Positions 1 through 7,585 of a stretch of 21,824 bases of DNA are shown piece by piece. Each line of letters begins with the position of its first letter. Positions within the stretch are counted from its first letter, which is position 1. Origin of the DNA: Deltaproteobacteria bacterium. GTDB taxonomy: Bacteria > Myxococcota > Polyangia > Haliangiales > Haliangiaceae. Under the pieces are notes generated by a model. It was given only the letters and a program-made list of their open reading frames with translations. It had not been told where the DNA came from and searched no databases. The DNA lies in assembly GCA_018262455.1 (NCBI GenBank), contig JAGSPR010000055.1:1-21824 (forward strand), in the 5' to 3' direction. A program made the position numbers and the translations under genes.

Positions 1-113
1 ATCTGCCTCGCTCCCTCGATGTGCTCGAGCGACTCTCGATCCTCGAGCCGGCGAATCCGCGGATCGCACGCGACCTGGCGCAGCTGCGCGAGCGGGTCGG
101 CGGACTCAACTAA
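1..113 (+). CDS. 3' end of an unidentified protein (partial)
   Basis: An open frame entering from the left edge (first full codon at 3) ends at TAA 111-113 and gives 36 C-terminal residues rich in Leu, Arg and Glu (ending RERVGGLN). The pattern is that of amphipathic helices, as at the end of a TPR-like or other helical repeat protein, but there is too little to assign a family. Its stop lies 29 bp upstream of the next start on the same strand. No terminator hairpin is visible between them, so co-transcription is possible. Confidence 0.5.
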   Translation, partial: LPRSLDVLERLSILEPANPRIARDLAQLRERVGGLN

Positions 114-128
114 AGACAGCGGGTTTGC

Positions 129-134
129 TATGGT
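129..134 (+). promoter_or_regulatory. Possible -10 element (TATGGT) for the CCG-domain gene
   Basis: TATGGT ends 8 bp before the ATG at 143. No convincing -35 or Shine-Dalgarno sequence is seen. If it is used, transcription would begin at or next to the start codon. It belongs to a set of six similarly placed TAnnnT hexamers in this window. Confidence 0.3.
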
Positions 135-142
135 CCCCGGCG

Positions 143-1303
143 ATGGCCGACCTGCCTCGATCCAAGTCCTTGGCGTTCTCGCCGGGATCCGTCGCGAAGC
201 AGCTCGACTACTGCACGTACTGCCCGAAGATGTGCCGGCACGCGTGCCCGGTGTCGACGGCGAGTGGTCGCGAGACCCACATCCCGCAGGCCAAGATGGA
301 CCGACTCAACCAGCTGCGGCTCGGTCGGGCGCCGTGGACCGCCGAGTCGACCGATCCGTTGTGGGCGTGCACCGGGTGCCGGCATTGCACCATGTACTGC
401 GACCACGAGAACGAGCCAGGGCTCGTGCTGTTCACCGGACGTGCGGCCGCGGTCCAGCGTGGGGTTCCCCATCCCGCGCTCGCCAACTACAGCGAGCGGT
501 TCCGGGCTCGCGAGCAGCGGCTGACCACCCAGCTGGCGTCGATGTTTCCAGACCACCTCGCGACCGAGGGTGAGCTCGGGTACTGGCCAGGTTGCGATGC
601 GATCGACAAGGGTGCCGGCGACATCGCCGCGGCGCTCGCGCTGTTCGAGCGGGTGGGCCTGTCCGACGTCCGGATCGTCGACGCGTCCCAGGCCTGCGCC
701 GGGTATCCACTCCTGGCCGCCGGCCACCACGATCTGTTCCGCTGGCATGCCGGTCGGGTCGCTGCCTCGCTGCGTGGCTTCCGCAAGATCGCGATCAACT
801 GCTCGGCCTGTCTCTACGCGATGCGCGCGCAGTATCCCGCCGAGGGTGTGAACGTGCGCACCGAGATCGTCTCGCTCGCGGATCTGCTCGCGCCCGTCGC
901 AGACAGCCTCGCCTGCCCCGTCAACAAGCGGTCGGTCTACTACCACGACCCCTGCTATCACGCGCGTTACAATGGGGTCATCGACCAGCCACGCCGGGCG
1001 CTGTCGCAGCTCGTCGAGGTCCGCGAGCTTGGCTGGAACAAGGCCGACACGGAGTGCTGTGGCGGCGGCGGCTTGCTGCCGAAGACGATGCCGCTGGTCG
1101 CCGACCAGATGGCGAAGCGTCGGCTCGCCGAGGTCCAGGCCGGCGGTGGCGGCATGGTCGTGACCTCGTGCGCGACCTGCACGTTCATGCTGAAGCGCAA
1201 CGCGCCGCCGTCGGTCGAGGTCGCCAACCTCGCCACCGCGATGGCGCAGCTCTCGGACACTCTGTTCACCGTCCCCGCAGGGCCCGCCGACGACGACAGC
1301 TGA
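143..1303 (+). CDS. Fe-S / cysteine-rich (CCG) domain oxidoreductase subunit, GlpC/LldE/HdrD-like
   Basis: A 386-residue soluble protein. The N-terminus holds two [4Fe-4S] ferredoxin-type motifs: C24-x2-C27-x3-C31-x3-C35-P and C76-x2-C79-x2-C82-x3-C86. Two CCG (DUF224) modules follow. The second is intact (C271, C305-C306, C343-x2-C346). The first has C151, C185-A186 and C220-x2-C223, so the second Cys of its CC pair is Ala. Family members pass electrons between a flavin dehydrogenase and quinone or a disulfide, as in glycerol-3-phosphate, lactate or heterodisulfide systems. No FAD partner lies beside it, so the substrate cannot be named. The ATG at 143 was chosen over the TTG at 125 because homologous N-termini are short and a -10-like hexamer would overlap the longer start. 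Its stop is 6 bp from that of the convergent FHA regulator. Confidence 0.85.
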   Translation: MADLPRSKSLAFSPGSVAKQLDYCTYCPKMCRHACPVSTASGRETHIPQAKMDRLNQLRLGRAPWTAESTDPLWACTGCRHCTMYCDHENEPGLVLFTGRAAAVQRGVPHPALANYSERFRAREQRLTTQLASMFPDHLATEGELGYWPGCDAIDKGAGDIAAALALFERVGLSDVRIVDASQACAGYPLLAAGHHDLFRWHAGRVAASLRGFRKIAINCSACLYAMRAQYPAEGVNVRTEIVSLADLLAPVADSLACPVNKRSVYYHDPCYHARYNGVIDQPRRALSQLVEVRELGWNKADTECCGGGGLLPKTMPLVADQMAKRRLAEVQAGGGGMVVTSCATCTFMLKRNAPPSVEVANLATAMAQLSDTLFTVPAGPADDDS

Positions 1304-1309
1304 CGCGGG

Positions 1310-3265
1310 TCAGACGCCGAACTTGGCGAGCTTCTTGTGGAGACCTTCGCGCGTGATGCCAAGCGTCACGGCCGTCTTCGTCTTGTTGTTGCCGTGATCG
1401 CGGAGCGCCTCCGTCAGGAGCCAGCGCTCGACCTGATCCATCATCTCCTTGAGCGTGCCCTGCTTCGGAGCGATCCGGGTGACGGTGCCCTCGATCTTGC
1501 GCAGCCGGGGCGACAGATCGGTGATCTCGATCCAGTGGCCAGGCTCGGCCTGGATCACGAGGCGCTGGATCTCGTTCTCGAGCTCGCGGATGTTGCCGGG
1601 CCAGTTGTAGGACGACAGCGCATCGAGCGCGTCCTGCGTGAAGCCAGTCAGCTCGACGCGATACTCGTCGGCGTAGCGCTTGAGGAAGTGGGCGGCGAGC
1701 GGCGGAATGTCCTCGCGGCGCTCGCGGAGCGGCGGCAGCTTGATCGGGAACACCATCAGCCGGTAGTAGAGGTCCTGACGGAACCGGCCCTTCTCGACCT
1801 CCGCCGCGAGATCGCGGTTCGTCGCGCAGATGATGCGGACGTCGACCTGCTTCTCGGCCGTCGCGCCCACCGGGCGGATCGTGTTCTCCTGCAACACGCG
1901 GAGCAACTTGGCCTGCAGCGTGACGGGCATCTCGCCCATCTCGTCGAGAAACAGCGTGCCGCCGTCGGCGATCTCGAACAGGCCCTTCTTGTCGCTGTCG
2001 GCACTCGTGAACGCGCCGCGCTTGTGGCCGAACAGCTCGCTCTCGAGCAGGTTCTCCGGGAGGGCCGCGCAGTTCTGCGCGACGAACATCTTGTCGCGGC
2101 GCTGTGACTGGTGGTGGACCGCGCTCGCGACGAGCTCCTTGCCGGTGCCGGTCTCGCCCTCGATGCAGACGGTGGCGCGGGTGTCGATCACGCGCTCGAG
2201 CTGGTTCAGTACGGCCTTCATCGCCGGCGAATCGCCGATGATGTTGTCGAACTTGAGCTTCTGGTCCTTGCGCTTGAGATAGACGTTCTCGCCGCGAGCC
2301 CGCTCCTCGGCGACCCGCAGGCGCTGGACCAGGGTCGCGTTGTCGATCGCGAGCGAGGCCTGGCCAGCGAGCAGCAGGGCGACCTCGAGGTCGCCCTCGC
2401 TGAACATGCCGACCGAGTCGCGGTTGTCGGCCTGGATGAGGCCGATGATGTCGTCGCCGCGCCACAGCGGCACCGCGAGGATCGAGAGGATCTGACCGCC
2501 GAGGATCGATTCGCTCGACAGCGCCTCCTGGGCGTTGGCGGTCAGCACGGCGGCGCGATCCGCGAGCACCCGGCGCAGCACGGCGCGGCTTGCCCGCACG
2601 GGATCGGTGGAGGGCCCGGCATCCCTGGTCGGGCTGCCGTCCGAGGACACGATCGATCGAGAGACCGCGAGGGCGAACCGATCCTTGTCGGCCTCGGAGC
2701 GCAGGAGGATCGCGACGTGGGTGGCACGCCCGAGCAGCGCGAACGTCGCCGCGACGCAGGCCTCGATGACCTCTCCAGGCTCGAGCCGCGAGCCGAGCGG
2801 CTGCAAGGCTTTGTAGATCTGCAGCGCGCTGGCGGGATCGCCTTCGATCTGATCCGCGATCGCGGGCAGATCCATGATCGAGCGCGAGGCGATCAGGCGA
2901 TCGCCGAGGTCATCCTCGGCCTCGTCGCCGATCCGGACCGCGATCCGCACCGGGTCCGCTGGATTCCCGAGCAGCAGGAAGTCGCCATCGACGAGCGCGA
3001 TCTCCCAGCGAGCCGCCGCATCCACCGGGATGCGGCGACCATCACGCTCGATGGCGGAACCGTTGGTCGAGCGTAGATCCCGGAACACGAAGTGCTCGCC
3101 GATCTGAGTGATCTGCGCGTGATCACCGGACAAGTGAAAGTCGGTGACCACGATCGTGCTCGCCGGGGAGCGGCCGATCGTTGCGGTGCCGCCGGTCGCG
3201 AGGACGCGATGTAGGCGTTCCGTGGCGGTGCCGCTAAGGATCTCGAGGACGATCACAGAGGTCAA
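1310..3265 (-). CDS. FHA-GAF-AAA+-Fis sigma-54-dependent transcriptional activator
   Basis: A 651-residue bacterial enhancer-binding protein. Domains in order: FHA (about 25-100, with the GRSP and STNGS motifs that bind phosphothreonine), GAF (about 150-312), AAA+ sigma-54 interaction domain (about 341-575) and a Fis-type helix-turn-helix (about 605-650). Walker A is GETGTGKE (370-377) and Walker B is GGTLFLDE (435-442). WPGNIREL (555-562) is also present. The sigma-54 contact loop, normally GAFTGA, reads GAFTSA (417-422). FHA-containing activators are known from myxobacteria, where Ser/Thr kinases replace histidine kinases as input. The likely input here is therefore a phosphothreonine protein plus a small ligand at GAF; this is inference. 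The TTG at 3265 puts a 12-mer 4 bp upstream, mirroring the divergent gene. GTG at 3256 is an alternative start. I found no convincing -24/-12 promoter in the window, so its targets are unknown. Confidence 0.93.
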   Translation of the reverse strand: MTSVIVLEILSGTATERLHRVLATGGTATIGRSPASTIVVTDFHLSGDHAQITQIGEHFVFRDLRSTNGSAIERDGRRIPVDAAARWEIALVDGDFLLLGNPADPVRIAVRIGDEAEDDLGDRLIASRSIMDLPAIADQIEGDPASALQIYKALQPLGSRLEPGEVIEACVAATFALLGRATHVAILLRSEADKDRFALAVSRSIVSSDGSPTRDAGPSTDPVRASRAVLRRVLADRAAVLTANAQEALSSESILGGQILSILAVPLWRGDDIIGLIQADNRDSVGMFSEGDLEVALLLAGQASLAIDNATLVQRLRVAEERARGENVYLKRKDQKLKFDNIIGDSPAMKAVLNQLERVIDTRATVCIEGETGTGKELVASAVHHQSQRRDKMFVAQNCAALPENLLESELFGHKRGAFTSADSDKKGLFEIADGGTLFLDEMGEMPVTLQAKLLRVLQENTIRPVGATAEKQVDVRIICATNRDLAAEVEKGRFRQDLYYRLMVFPIKLPPLRERREDIPPLAAHFLKRYADEYRVELTGFTQDALDALSSYNWPGNIRELENEIQRLVIQAEPGHWIEITDLSPRLRKIEGTVTRIAPKQGTLKEMMDQVERWLLTEALRDHGNNKTKTAVTLGITREGLHKKLAKFGV

Positions 3266-3269
3266 TCAG

Positions 3270-3336
3270 GCGAAAGAGTGTCAGAAGCGTGCGAACGCGC
3301 GCCCCCCATCCGCGTTTATACTGCACACTCTTTCGC
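3270..3336. promoter_or_regulatory. Perfect 12-bp inverted repeat in a divergent promoter region (candidate operator pair)
   Basis: GCGAAAGAGTGT at 3270-3281 and its exact reverse complement ACACTCTTTCGC at 3325-3336 are separated by 43 bp. Read 5'->3' towards each gene, ACACTCTTTCGC lies 4 nt before the TTG of the FHA activator and 5 nt before the ATG of the receiver/PATAN gene. The centre-to-centre distance is 55 bp, close to five helical turns. The spacer contains TTTATACT (3315-3322), which offers AT-rich -10 hexamers on both strands. This arrangement fits a shared operator or a shared leader element. Confidence 0.6.
3315..3322. promoter_or_regulatory. Possible -10 elements on both strands (TATACT + / TATAAA -)
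   Basis: In a very GC-rich intergenic region, TTTATACT gives TATACT (3317-3322) on the plus strand, 19 bp before the ATG at 3342. It also gives TATAAA (3320-3315) on the minus strand, about 50 bp before the activator start. No clear -35 was found for either direction. Confidence 0.35.
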
Positions 3337-3341
3337 GACGC

Positions 3342-6146
3342 ATGTCGGGACTCTCGAAAGTCATCGTCCTGGATCCCGATGCCCGGGCCAGCCGGCAGGT
3401 CCAGCTGGGGTTCGAGCGCGAGCGCATCCCCACGATGGCGGTCCAGATCCCGGTGAATTGCAGCAGCCTGACGCTGCCCGACGACGACGTCGGTCTCGTG
3501 GTGGTCGGCGGCAGCCACGAGGGCCGGTCCCTCGAGCTGCTGCGGCAGGCCCGACGGCTGCTCGACGAGGCCCACATCGACGCACCGATCATGTTCACCG
3601 GGCGCGGGGTCAAGCGGGCGCCGGTCGAGGCGGCCGGCGCGGACGAGGTGGTCCTTCAGCCCACCCAGTTGCGAGATCTGGTCACGATCGGCCGGGTGCT
3701 CCGCGGCAGGCCGGCGAACCAGCGCGGTCGCCTCGTCGGCCAGCTGGTCGAGACGACGGGCGTGTTCACCCTGATCCGCGCGCTGTCGGCCCTGGGCCGC
3801 AGCGCGGTCCTGACGTTGATTCGCGGCCTCCGTCGCGGCGAGATCCGGTTCTTTCATGGCGAGGTCACCTCGGCGCAGGTCGGGGTGATCCACGGCCAGG
3901 CAGCGCTCCACCAGCTGCTGCTGTGGACCGACGCGCGGTTCGATTTCCAGCACCAGGATGTCGTGCGGCGCCAGCAGATCCCGCTCGCGCACGACGAGCT
4001 GTTCGCCGATGCCGAGCAGTTCCTCGCGACGATCCGGGACTCGAGCGGCCCGCTGTCGCCCTCGATGGTGCTCGAACAAGATGTCGCGCGGGTCCAGACG
4101 CTCGGCAAGCAGATCCCCACCGAGGTCCACGGCGTGCTCCGGATGTTCGACGGCCACCGGGTGCTCGCCGATGTTCTCGAGGATTCGCCGTATCGCGTGT
4201 TCGAGACCCTCCGCGTGACGCAGCGGGCGCTCGGTTTCGGGCTGCTACGCCAGGCCACCACCACCCGCCCCAAGGCGACGTGGCGCGCGGTGCTCGCGAT
4301 CGATGAGTGGCTCGTCGGATCCGAGACCCGGGCGGGCATGCTCGACCGGGCATCCTTGGAGAGCGGCTCGATGAACGCGCTGCGTGATACCGGTCGTGTC
4401 GAGCGCAGCCCGAGCCGGGGATCGCGGCGCAAGCGCAAGAAGCGGCGCATCAGCACGCCGGTCGCGATCCCGGCGATCGTGACCAAGCCGGAGATCGACT
4501 GGGGCACCCTCGTGCCTCGCACCGTCGGGTCCGAGGTCGGTCCACTGGCGGGGGTGGTCCCGGCCTCGCATACCTCGGGCGAGATCGTGACGGCGACGCG
4601 CGAGGAGCCGCGCGAGCGCCTCGAGGCCCTGATGGACACCGACAAGCGCGACCGGATCTTCCCGCGCGACATCGGGCTCGAGCCGTCGGTGGTCTGGGAC
4701 GAGAACCAGGAGCAGCGCGCAAGCGAGGCCCGGGTCAAGGCCGAGGCCGAGGCCCGCGAGCGCGAGCGCGAAGCCGATGCCGATGCGGCGCGGATCCGTG
4801 AGGCCGCCGAACGCACCGCGGCCGAGACCCACGCGCGCGCGGTGGCCGAGGCAGCTGCGCGCCTCGAGGCCGACGCGAAGTCAGCGGGTGAAGCCGGCGG
4901 CAGTCGCGACAGCGCCGATGATCTCGCGCGCAGGCTCGCGGCCGCCCGTGGCACCGTCATGCCGTCGCCGCCCGCCCCCCAGCCCGCTGGAGAAAGCCCG
5001 GCCGAGGTCGCGGCCCGGGCCGCCGCGGAGATCGAGGCCAAGCTCCGTCACGAAGCGGAAGCCGTGGCGCGGGCGGAGCAGGCCGAACGCGTCGCAAAAG
5101 CGTTCGCCGCGGCGGAGGCGCGCGTCGAGGCAGCCAGGCTGGCCGCGATCGAGCAGGCGCGCCGCGACGCCAAGTCCAAGGCCGACGCCGAAGCCAAGGC
5201 CAAGGCCAAGGCCGACGCCGAAGCCAAGGCCAAGGCCGACGCCGAGGGGAAGGCCAAGGCCAAGGCCGACGCCGAGGCCAAGGCCAAGGCCGACGCCAGA
5301 GCCAAGGCCGACGCCGAGGCCAAGGCCAAGGCCGACGCCAGAGCCAAGGCCGACGCGGAGGCCAAGGCCGACGCCAAGGCCAAGCTCACCGTCAAGGAAA
5401 CCTCGCGCGGAGACAGCAAGCGAACGCGTGCCGCGAAGCGAGATGCCAGACGCCGCGACCAGCTGGAGGCCAAGGCGATCGCGAGGCCGCATGCCGACTC
5501 GAGCATCCAGATGCCGTCGATCGTCGTCAGCGAGACCGCGAGCACCACGGTGCTGGTCGGTGACCGCGTCACGGTGACCACCACCGATCACACCGCGCGC
5601 CTGGTCGCCAGTCCGATCGCCACGATCACCGAGCCGAGCACGCTGTCCGCTGCGCCGACCGAGACCTACGACGAGCCCTCGGATGGCATCGTGCGCGACA
5701 ACCTGTTGTCCAACAGCGCGCCGATCCCTCGCCGCACACCGCTCGCCGCCCAGCTGCCCGTCGACGACCGACCCGATGACACGAACGGCGAGATCACGAG
5801 CCCGATCTCGCTGGAGGACCTGGAGGAAACGACCTCCGAACCCTCGATCCTCGTCGCCGATCTCGCCGCGGTTCACCATGCCGTCGCGATGGTGGCCGTC
5901 GCGCAGGCGGCGGCGCCCCAGACCGCGAACGCCTCGTCCGCCTCCACCGAGCGGGCCGTGATCGAGGTCCACAAGGACGCCACGACCGTCTTCACCGATC
6001 TCGAAGAGGACTTCTTCCGCGCCGGGGTCGCCCAGGTCCAGCCACCGGTGCGCGCGGCGGGCGAGTCGTTCGACGATCTCGACGAAGGCTATCAGCCGGT
6101 CGGGTTCTGGGATCGCGTGCTCGGGCGCAAGCCGCCGAAACCCTGA
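3342..6146 (+). CDS. Receiver-like / PATAN (DUF4388) protein with alanine-rich coiled coil
   Basis: A 934-residue protein with no signal peptide. Residues 5-120 have the alternating strand/helix pattern of a CheY-like receiver, but no Asp sits at the usual phosphoacceptor site (the strand reads GLVVVGG), so it is probably a pseudo-receiver. Residues about 131-205 match the PATAN/DUF4388 pattern ([17 protein letters not shown], then the [10 protein letters not shown] hairpin). A basic Arg/Lys stretch follows near 425-440. A long Ala/Glu/Lys/Arg segment (about 460-690) is predicted coiled coil and ends in KAKADAE repeats. The last 250 residues look disordered apart from a short acidic, aromatic C-terminus. 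PATAN domains occur in response-regulator-like scaffold proteins of cyanobacteria and myxobacteria; the function here is unknown. The ATG at 3342 was chosen because a longer frame from 3144 would run through the divergent gene, and the 12-mer sits 5 nt before this ATG. Confidence 0.8.
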   Translation: MSGLSKVIVLDPDARASRQVQLGFERERIPTMAVQIPVNCSSLTLPDDDVGLVVVGGSHEGRSLELLRQARRLLDEAHIDAPIMFTGRGVKRAPVEAAGADEVVLQPTQLRDLVTIGRVLRGRPANQRGRLVGQLVETTGVFTLIRALSALGRSAVLTLIRGLRRGEIRFFHGEVTSAQVGVIHGQAALHQLLLWTDARFDFQHQDVVRRQQIPLAHDELFADAEQFLATIRDSSGPLSPSMVLEQDVARVQTLGKQIPTEVHGVLRMFDGHRVLADVLEDSPYRVFETLRVTQRALGFGLLRQATTTRPKATWRAVLAIDEWLVGSETRAGMLDRASLESGSMNALRDTGRVERSPSRGSRRKRKKRRISTPVAIPAIVTKPEIDWGTLVPRTVGSEVGPLAGVVPASHTSGEIVTATREEPRERLEALMDTDKRDRIFPRDIGLEPSVVWDENQEQRASEARVKAEAEAREREREADADAARIREAAERTAAETHARAVAEAAARLEADAKSAGEAGGSRDSADDLARRLAAARGTVMPSPPAPQPAGESPAEVAARAAAEIEAKLRHEAEAVARAEQAERVAKAFAAAEARVEAARLAAIEQARRDAKSKADAEAKAKAKADAEAKAKADAEGKAKAKADAEAKAKADARAKADAEAKAKADARAKADAEAKADAKAKLTVKETSRGDSKRTRAAKRDARRRDQLEAKAIARPHADSSIQMPSIVVSETASTTVLVGDRVTVTTTDHTARLVASPIATITEPSTLSAAPTETYDEPSDGIVRDNLLSNSAPIPRRTPLAAQLPVDDRPDDTNGEITSPISLEDLEETTSEPSILVADLAAVHHAVAMVAVAQAAAPQTANASSASTERAVIEVHKDATTVFTDLEEDFFRAGVAQVQPPVRAAGESFDDLDEGYQPVGFWDRVLGRKPPKP
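5178..5385 (+). repeat. In-frame tandem repeat encoding KAKADAE-type heptad-like units
   Basis: Runs of GCC/AAG/GAC codons encode about 69 residues made almost only of Lys, Ala, Asp and Glu, in units such as AKAKADAE and ARAKADAE. Near-identical codons point to recent slippage or unequal-crossover expansion. The peptide should form a long, charged single helix or coiled coil that separates the N-terminal domains from the disordered tail. Confidence 0.8.
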
Positions 6147-6160
6147 CCCCGGGGTCAGGG
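6141..6160. repeat. 20-bp perfect palindrome spanning a stop codon
   Basis: CCCTGACCCCGGGGTCAGGG is exactly self-complementary and contains the TGA stop (6144-6146) of the receiver/PATAN gene. As RNA it could fold into an 8-bp stem with a CCGG loop directly at the stop. It shares four bases with the left arm of the adjoining 161-bp element. Confidence 0.75.
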
Positions 6161-6317
6161 ACCGCGAATGGACAAATCGATCGGTGATCGCGGTCGAGCC
6201 GCCCGGATGGCGAGGCGCGACGAGGGCGCGTACCCGTCGGTACGTGACCGAGGAGCAACGAAGCCAGTCGGGATGGATCGGCCGCGAGGACGAGCGAGTT
6301 GTCCATTCGCGGTCCCT
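6157..6317. repeat. 161-bp imperfect palindromic intergenic element with 19-bp perfect arms
   Basis: AGGGACCGCGAATGGACAA (6157-6175) is exactly reverse-complemented at 6299-6317. The interior keeps the same symmetry axis: 6188-6197 pairs with 6278-6287 (one G-U), and an apex hairpin (6227-6234 with 6239-6246, loop CGTC) lies at the centre. The element fills the gap between two convergent genes. It could be a MITE or REP-like mobile palindrome, or a bidirectional terminator. No convincing target-site duplication and no U-tract are visible. Open frames across it are not convincing as genes. Confidence 0.7.
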
Positions 6318-6327
6318 TAGTCGCCGC

Positions 6328-6894
6328 TCAGCGGACCGGCCACTCCAGCTGCACGCCACCGCGCTCGCTGCTCACGCGGATCCGTAGCGCCCGAGGCGGC
6401 TGCGCCGGGCGTGGAAACCGCGCGACATAGGCGGTCGCGAAGTCTCCGAGTGCGGGGAACTCGGCACGCAGCACGAACATGGGCCGCTTGTCCTTGATGA
6501 CCTCGAGTGGCTCGATCTCGGCCCCGGCATCATCGAGCATCCGGACGCGCCAGACGCTCTTCTTGCCGCGATCGAGGTCGTTCTCGCGACGGTCCCAGGT
6601 CGTCACGAGCAGCTCGATCTCGAGCGGACCCGCGGCGTCGGCCTGGGCCTGGGCGAGGCGCTGCTCGCGCGCCGGTCCGGACAGGCCGCGTGCCTCTGCG
6701 TCCTTGATGGCATACGCGGTCCGCCACTCGGGCGACTTGAACGTCGCCGCGAGCTCGAGCACATCCTGGTAGGAGTGATGCAAGCTGGTCGTCTTCGTCC
6801 ACTCGCTGGTGACCCGCTGATACGGGCTCTGCCCCGTGCAGGCCGTCGTGATCCCGACCATCACCACCACCAGCGCCAGCGACTGCGACCTCAC
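6328..6894 (-). CDS. Small putative lipoprotein of unknown function
   Basis: A 188-residue protein starting at GTG 6894-6892, which overlaps the pyrE stop as GTGA and so suggests translational coupling. The N-terminus has Arg2, a hydrophobic stretch and ITTAC with Cys19, an acceptable though not ideal lipobox (Thr at -3). The mature part has an amphipathic Ala/Gln/Arg-rich segment (about 65-90), then a beta-rich C-terminal half with alternating hydrophobics ending ERGGVQLEWPVR. I do not recognise a family. It is probably anchored on a membrane facing the periplasm. The link with pyrE is positional only. Confidence 0.7.
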   Translation of the reverse strand: MRSQSLALVVVMVGITTACTGQSPYQRVTSEWTKTTSLHHSYQDVLELAATFKSPEWRTAYAIKDAEARGLSGPAREQRLAQAQADAAGPLEIELLVTTWDRRENDLDRGKKSVWRVRMLDDAGAEIEPLEVIKDKRPMFVLRAEFPALGDFATAYVARFPRPAQPPRALRIRVSSERGGVQLEWPVR

Positions 6895-7472
6895 AGGAAA
6901 TCCCGGCGCGTGAACAACGCGGCGAGCGGAGCATGGGCCACGACGGCCTCGCGACCGCCTTCGAGCCGATCGACGAGCGCGAGCGCGTGCAGCACGACCA
7001 ACCCCGCCGCGCGTGCGCGCTCGATCGCCTTGATCGTCGCGGCCCCCGTGGTGACGACGTCCTCGAGGATCACGACCTCGGATCCCGCCGCCAGGCTCGT
7101 GCTCTCGATCCACTGATTGGTGCCGTGCCCCTTGGGCTCCTTGCGCACGATGAACGCGGCGCGCGGGCGGCCTTGCTGAAAGCTGAGGACCGAGGTCGCG
7201 GTCGCGAGCGGGTCGGCACCGAGCGTCAGCCCACCCACCGCGATCGCGCTGGGCGCGATCACGTCGATGACCGCGTGGAACAGCTCCCCGATCAGGCATG
7301 CGCCCTCGGCATCGAGGCTGACTTGCTTGCAGTCGATATAGAAGTTCGACTTGAGCCCCGACGACAACGTCACCTCTCGTTCGGCAAACGAGCGCGTGCG
7401 GAGCAGCTCGAGGAGGCGTGTCCGCTTGGGGCCGAGACGTGTCAACGCTGGATGATCGAGCACGTTCTCCAT
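6891..7472 (-). CDS. pyrE: Orotate phosphoribosyltransferase
   Basis: A 193-residue enzyme of de novo pyrimidine synthesis. It joins orotate and PRPP to give orotidine 5'-phosphate plus pyrophosphate, in the cytosol. The PRPP-binding motif is clear (VVILEDVVTTGAA), as are the N-terminal LSSGLKSNFYID segment and the GHG catalytic-loop area (RKEPKGHGTNQ). The length is slightly short of the roughly 210 residues of the E. coli enzyme. I used the ATG at 7472. In-frame GTG codons slightly upstream (around 7490) are possible, but a -10-like TAGCGT would then fall inside the gene. Its stop overlaps the GTG of the downstream lipoprotein gene. No attenuator or uracil-responsive leader is visible in the short upstream region. 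Confidence 0.92.
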   Translation of the reverse strand: MENVLDHPALTRLGPKRTRLLELLRTRSFAEREVTLSSGLKSNFYIDCKQVSLDAEGACLIGELFHAVIDVIAPSAIAVGGLTLGADPLATATSVLSFQQGRPRAAFIVRKEPKGHGTNQWIESTSLAAGSEVVILEDVVTTGAATIKAIERARAAGLVVLHALALVDRLEGGREAVVAHAPLAALFTRRDFL

Positions 7473-7480
7473 CTCCGGCG

Positions 7481-7486
7481 ACGCTA
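7481..7486 (-). promoter_or_regulatory. Possible -10 element (TAGCGT) for pyrE
   Basis: On the minus strand TAGCGT ends 8 bp before the pyrE ATG. No good -35 is present. GGAG abuts the ATG and is too close to act as a normal ribosome binding site. This fits the leaderless-type spacing seen at five other genes in the window. Confidence 0.25.
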
Positions 7487-7547
7487 CCACACGGACGCAA
7501 GGTGCCGACGCGCACGACACCCAACCACCCATGGCCGGCGCGTGTCA

Positions 7548-7576
7548 TTGACGCGATCGAGATCAGCCCTTAGAGT
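7548..7576 (+). promoter_or_regulatory. Sigma-70-type promoter for gshA (TTGACG-N17-TAGAGT)
   Basis: TTGACG (7548-7553) and TAGAGT (7571-7576) have the optimal 17-bp spacing. The predicted transcription start (about 7583) is only about 3 nt before the GTG at 7586, so the transcript would be leaderless or nearly so. No Shine-Dalgarno sequence is present. Confidence 0.55.
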
Positions 7577-7585
7577 CAATAGTTA

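Noticed and set aside
3144..3341. N-terminal extension of the receiver/PATAN gene
   Set aside because: The extension would run through the start of the divergent FHA gene and the inverted repeat. The receiver fold begins just after the ATG at 3342.
4881..6359. 492-codon minus-strand frame with Gly/Leu/Val repeats
   Set aside because: The [13 protein letters not shown] product is simply the reverse strand of the KAKADAE-encoding repeat in the receiver/PATAN gene.
6184..6387. Small open frames across the palindromic element
   Set aside because: They have no ribosome site and no plausible protein composition. The stretch is better explained by its inverted-repeat structure.
7547..7580. ATTGAC...GTCAAT inverted repeat in the pyrE-gshA divergent region
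   Set aside because: It is only 6 bp long, and one arm is simply the -35 box of gshA. The other arm has no matching -10 for pyrE, so it is likely chance.
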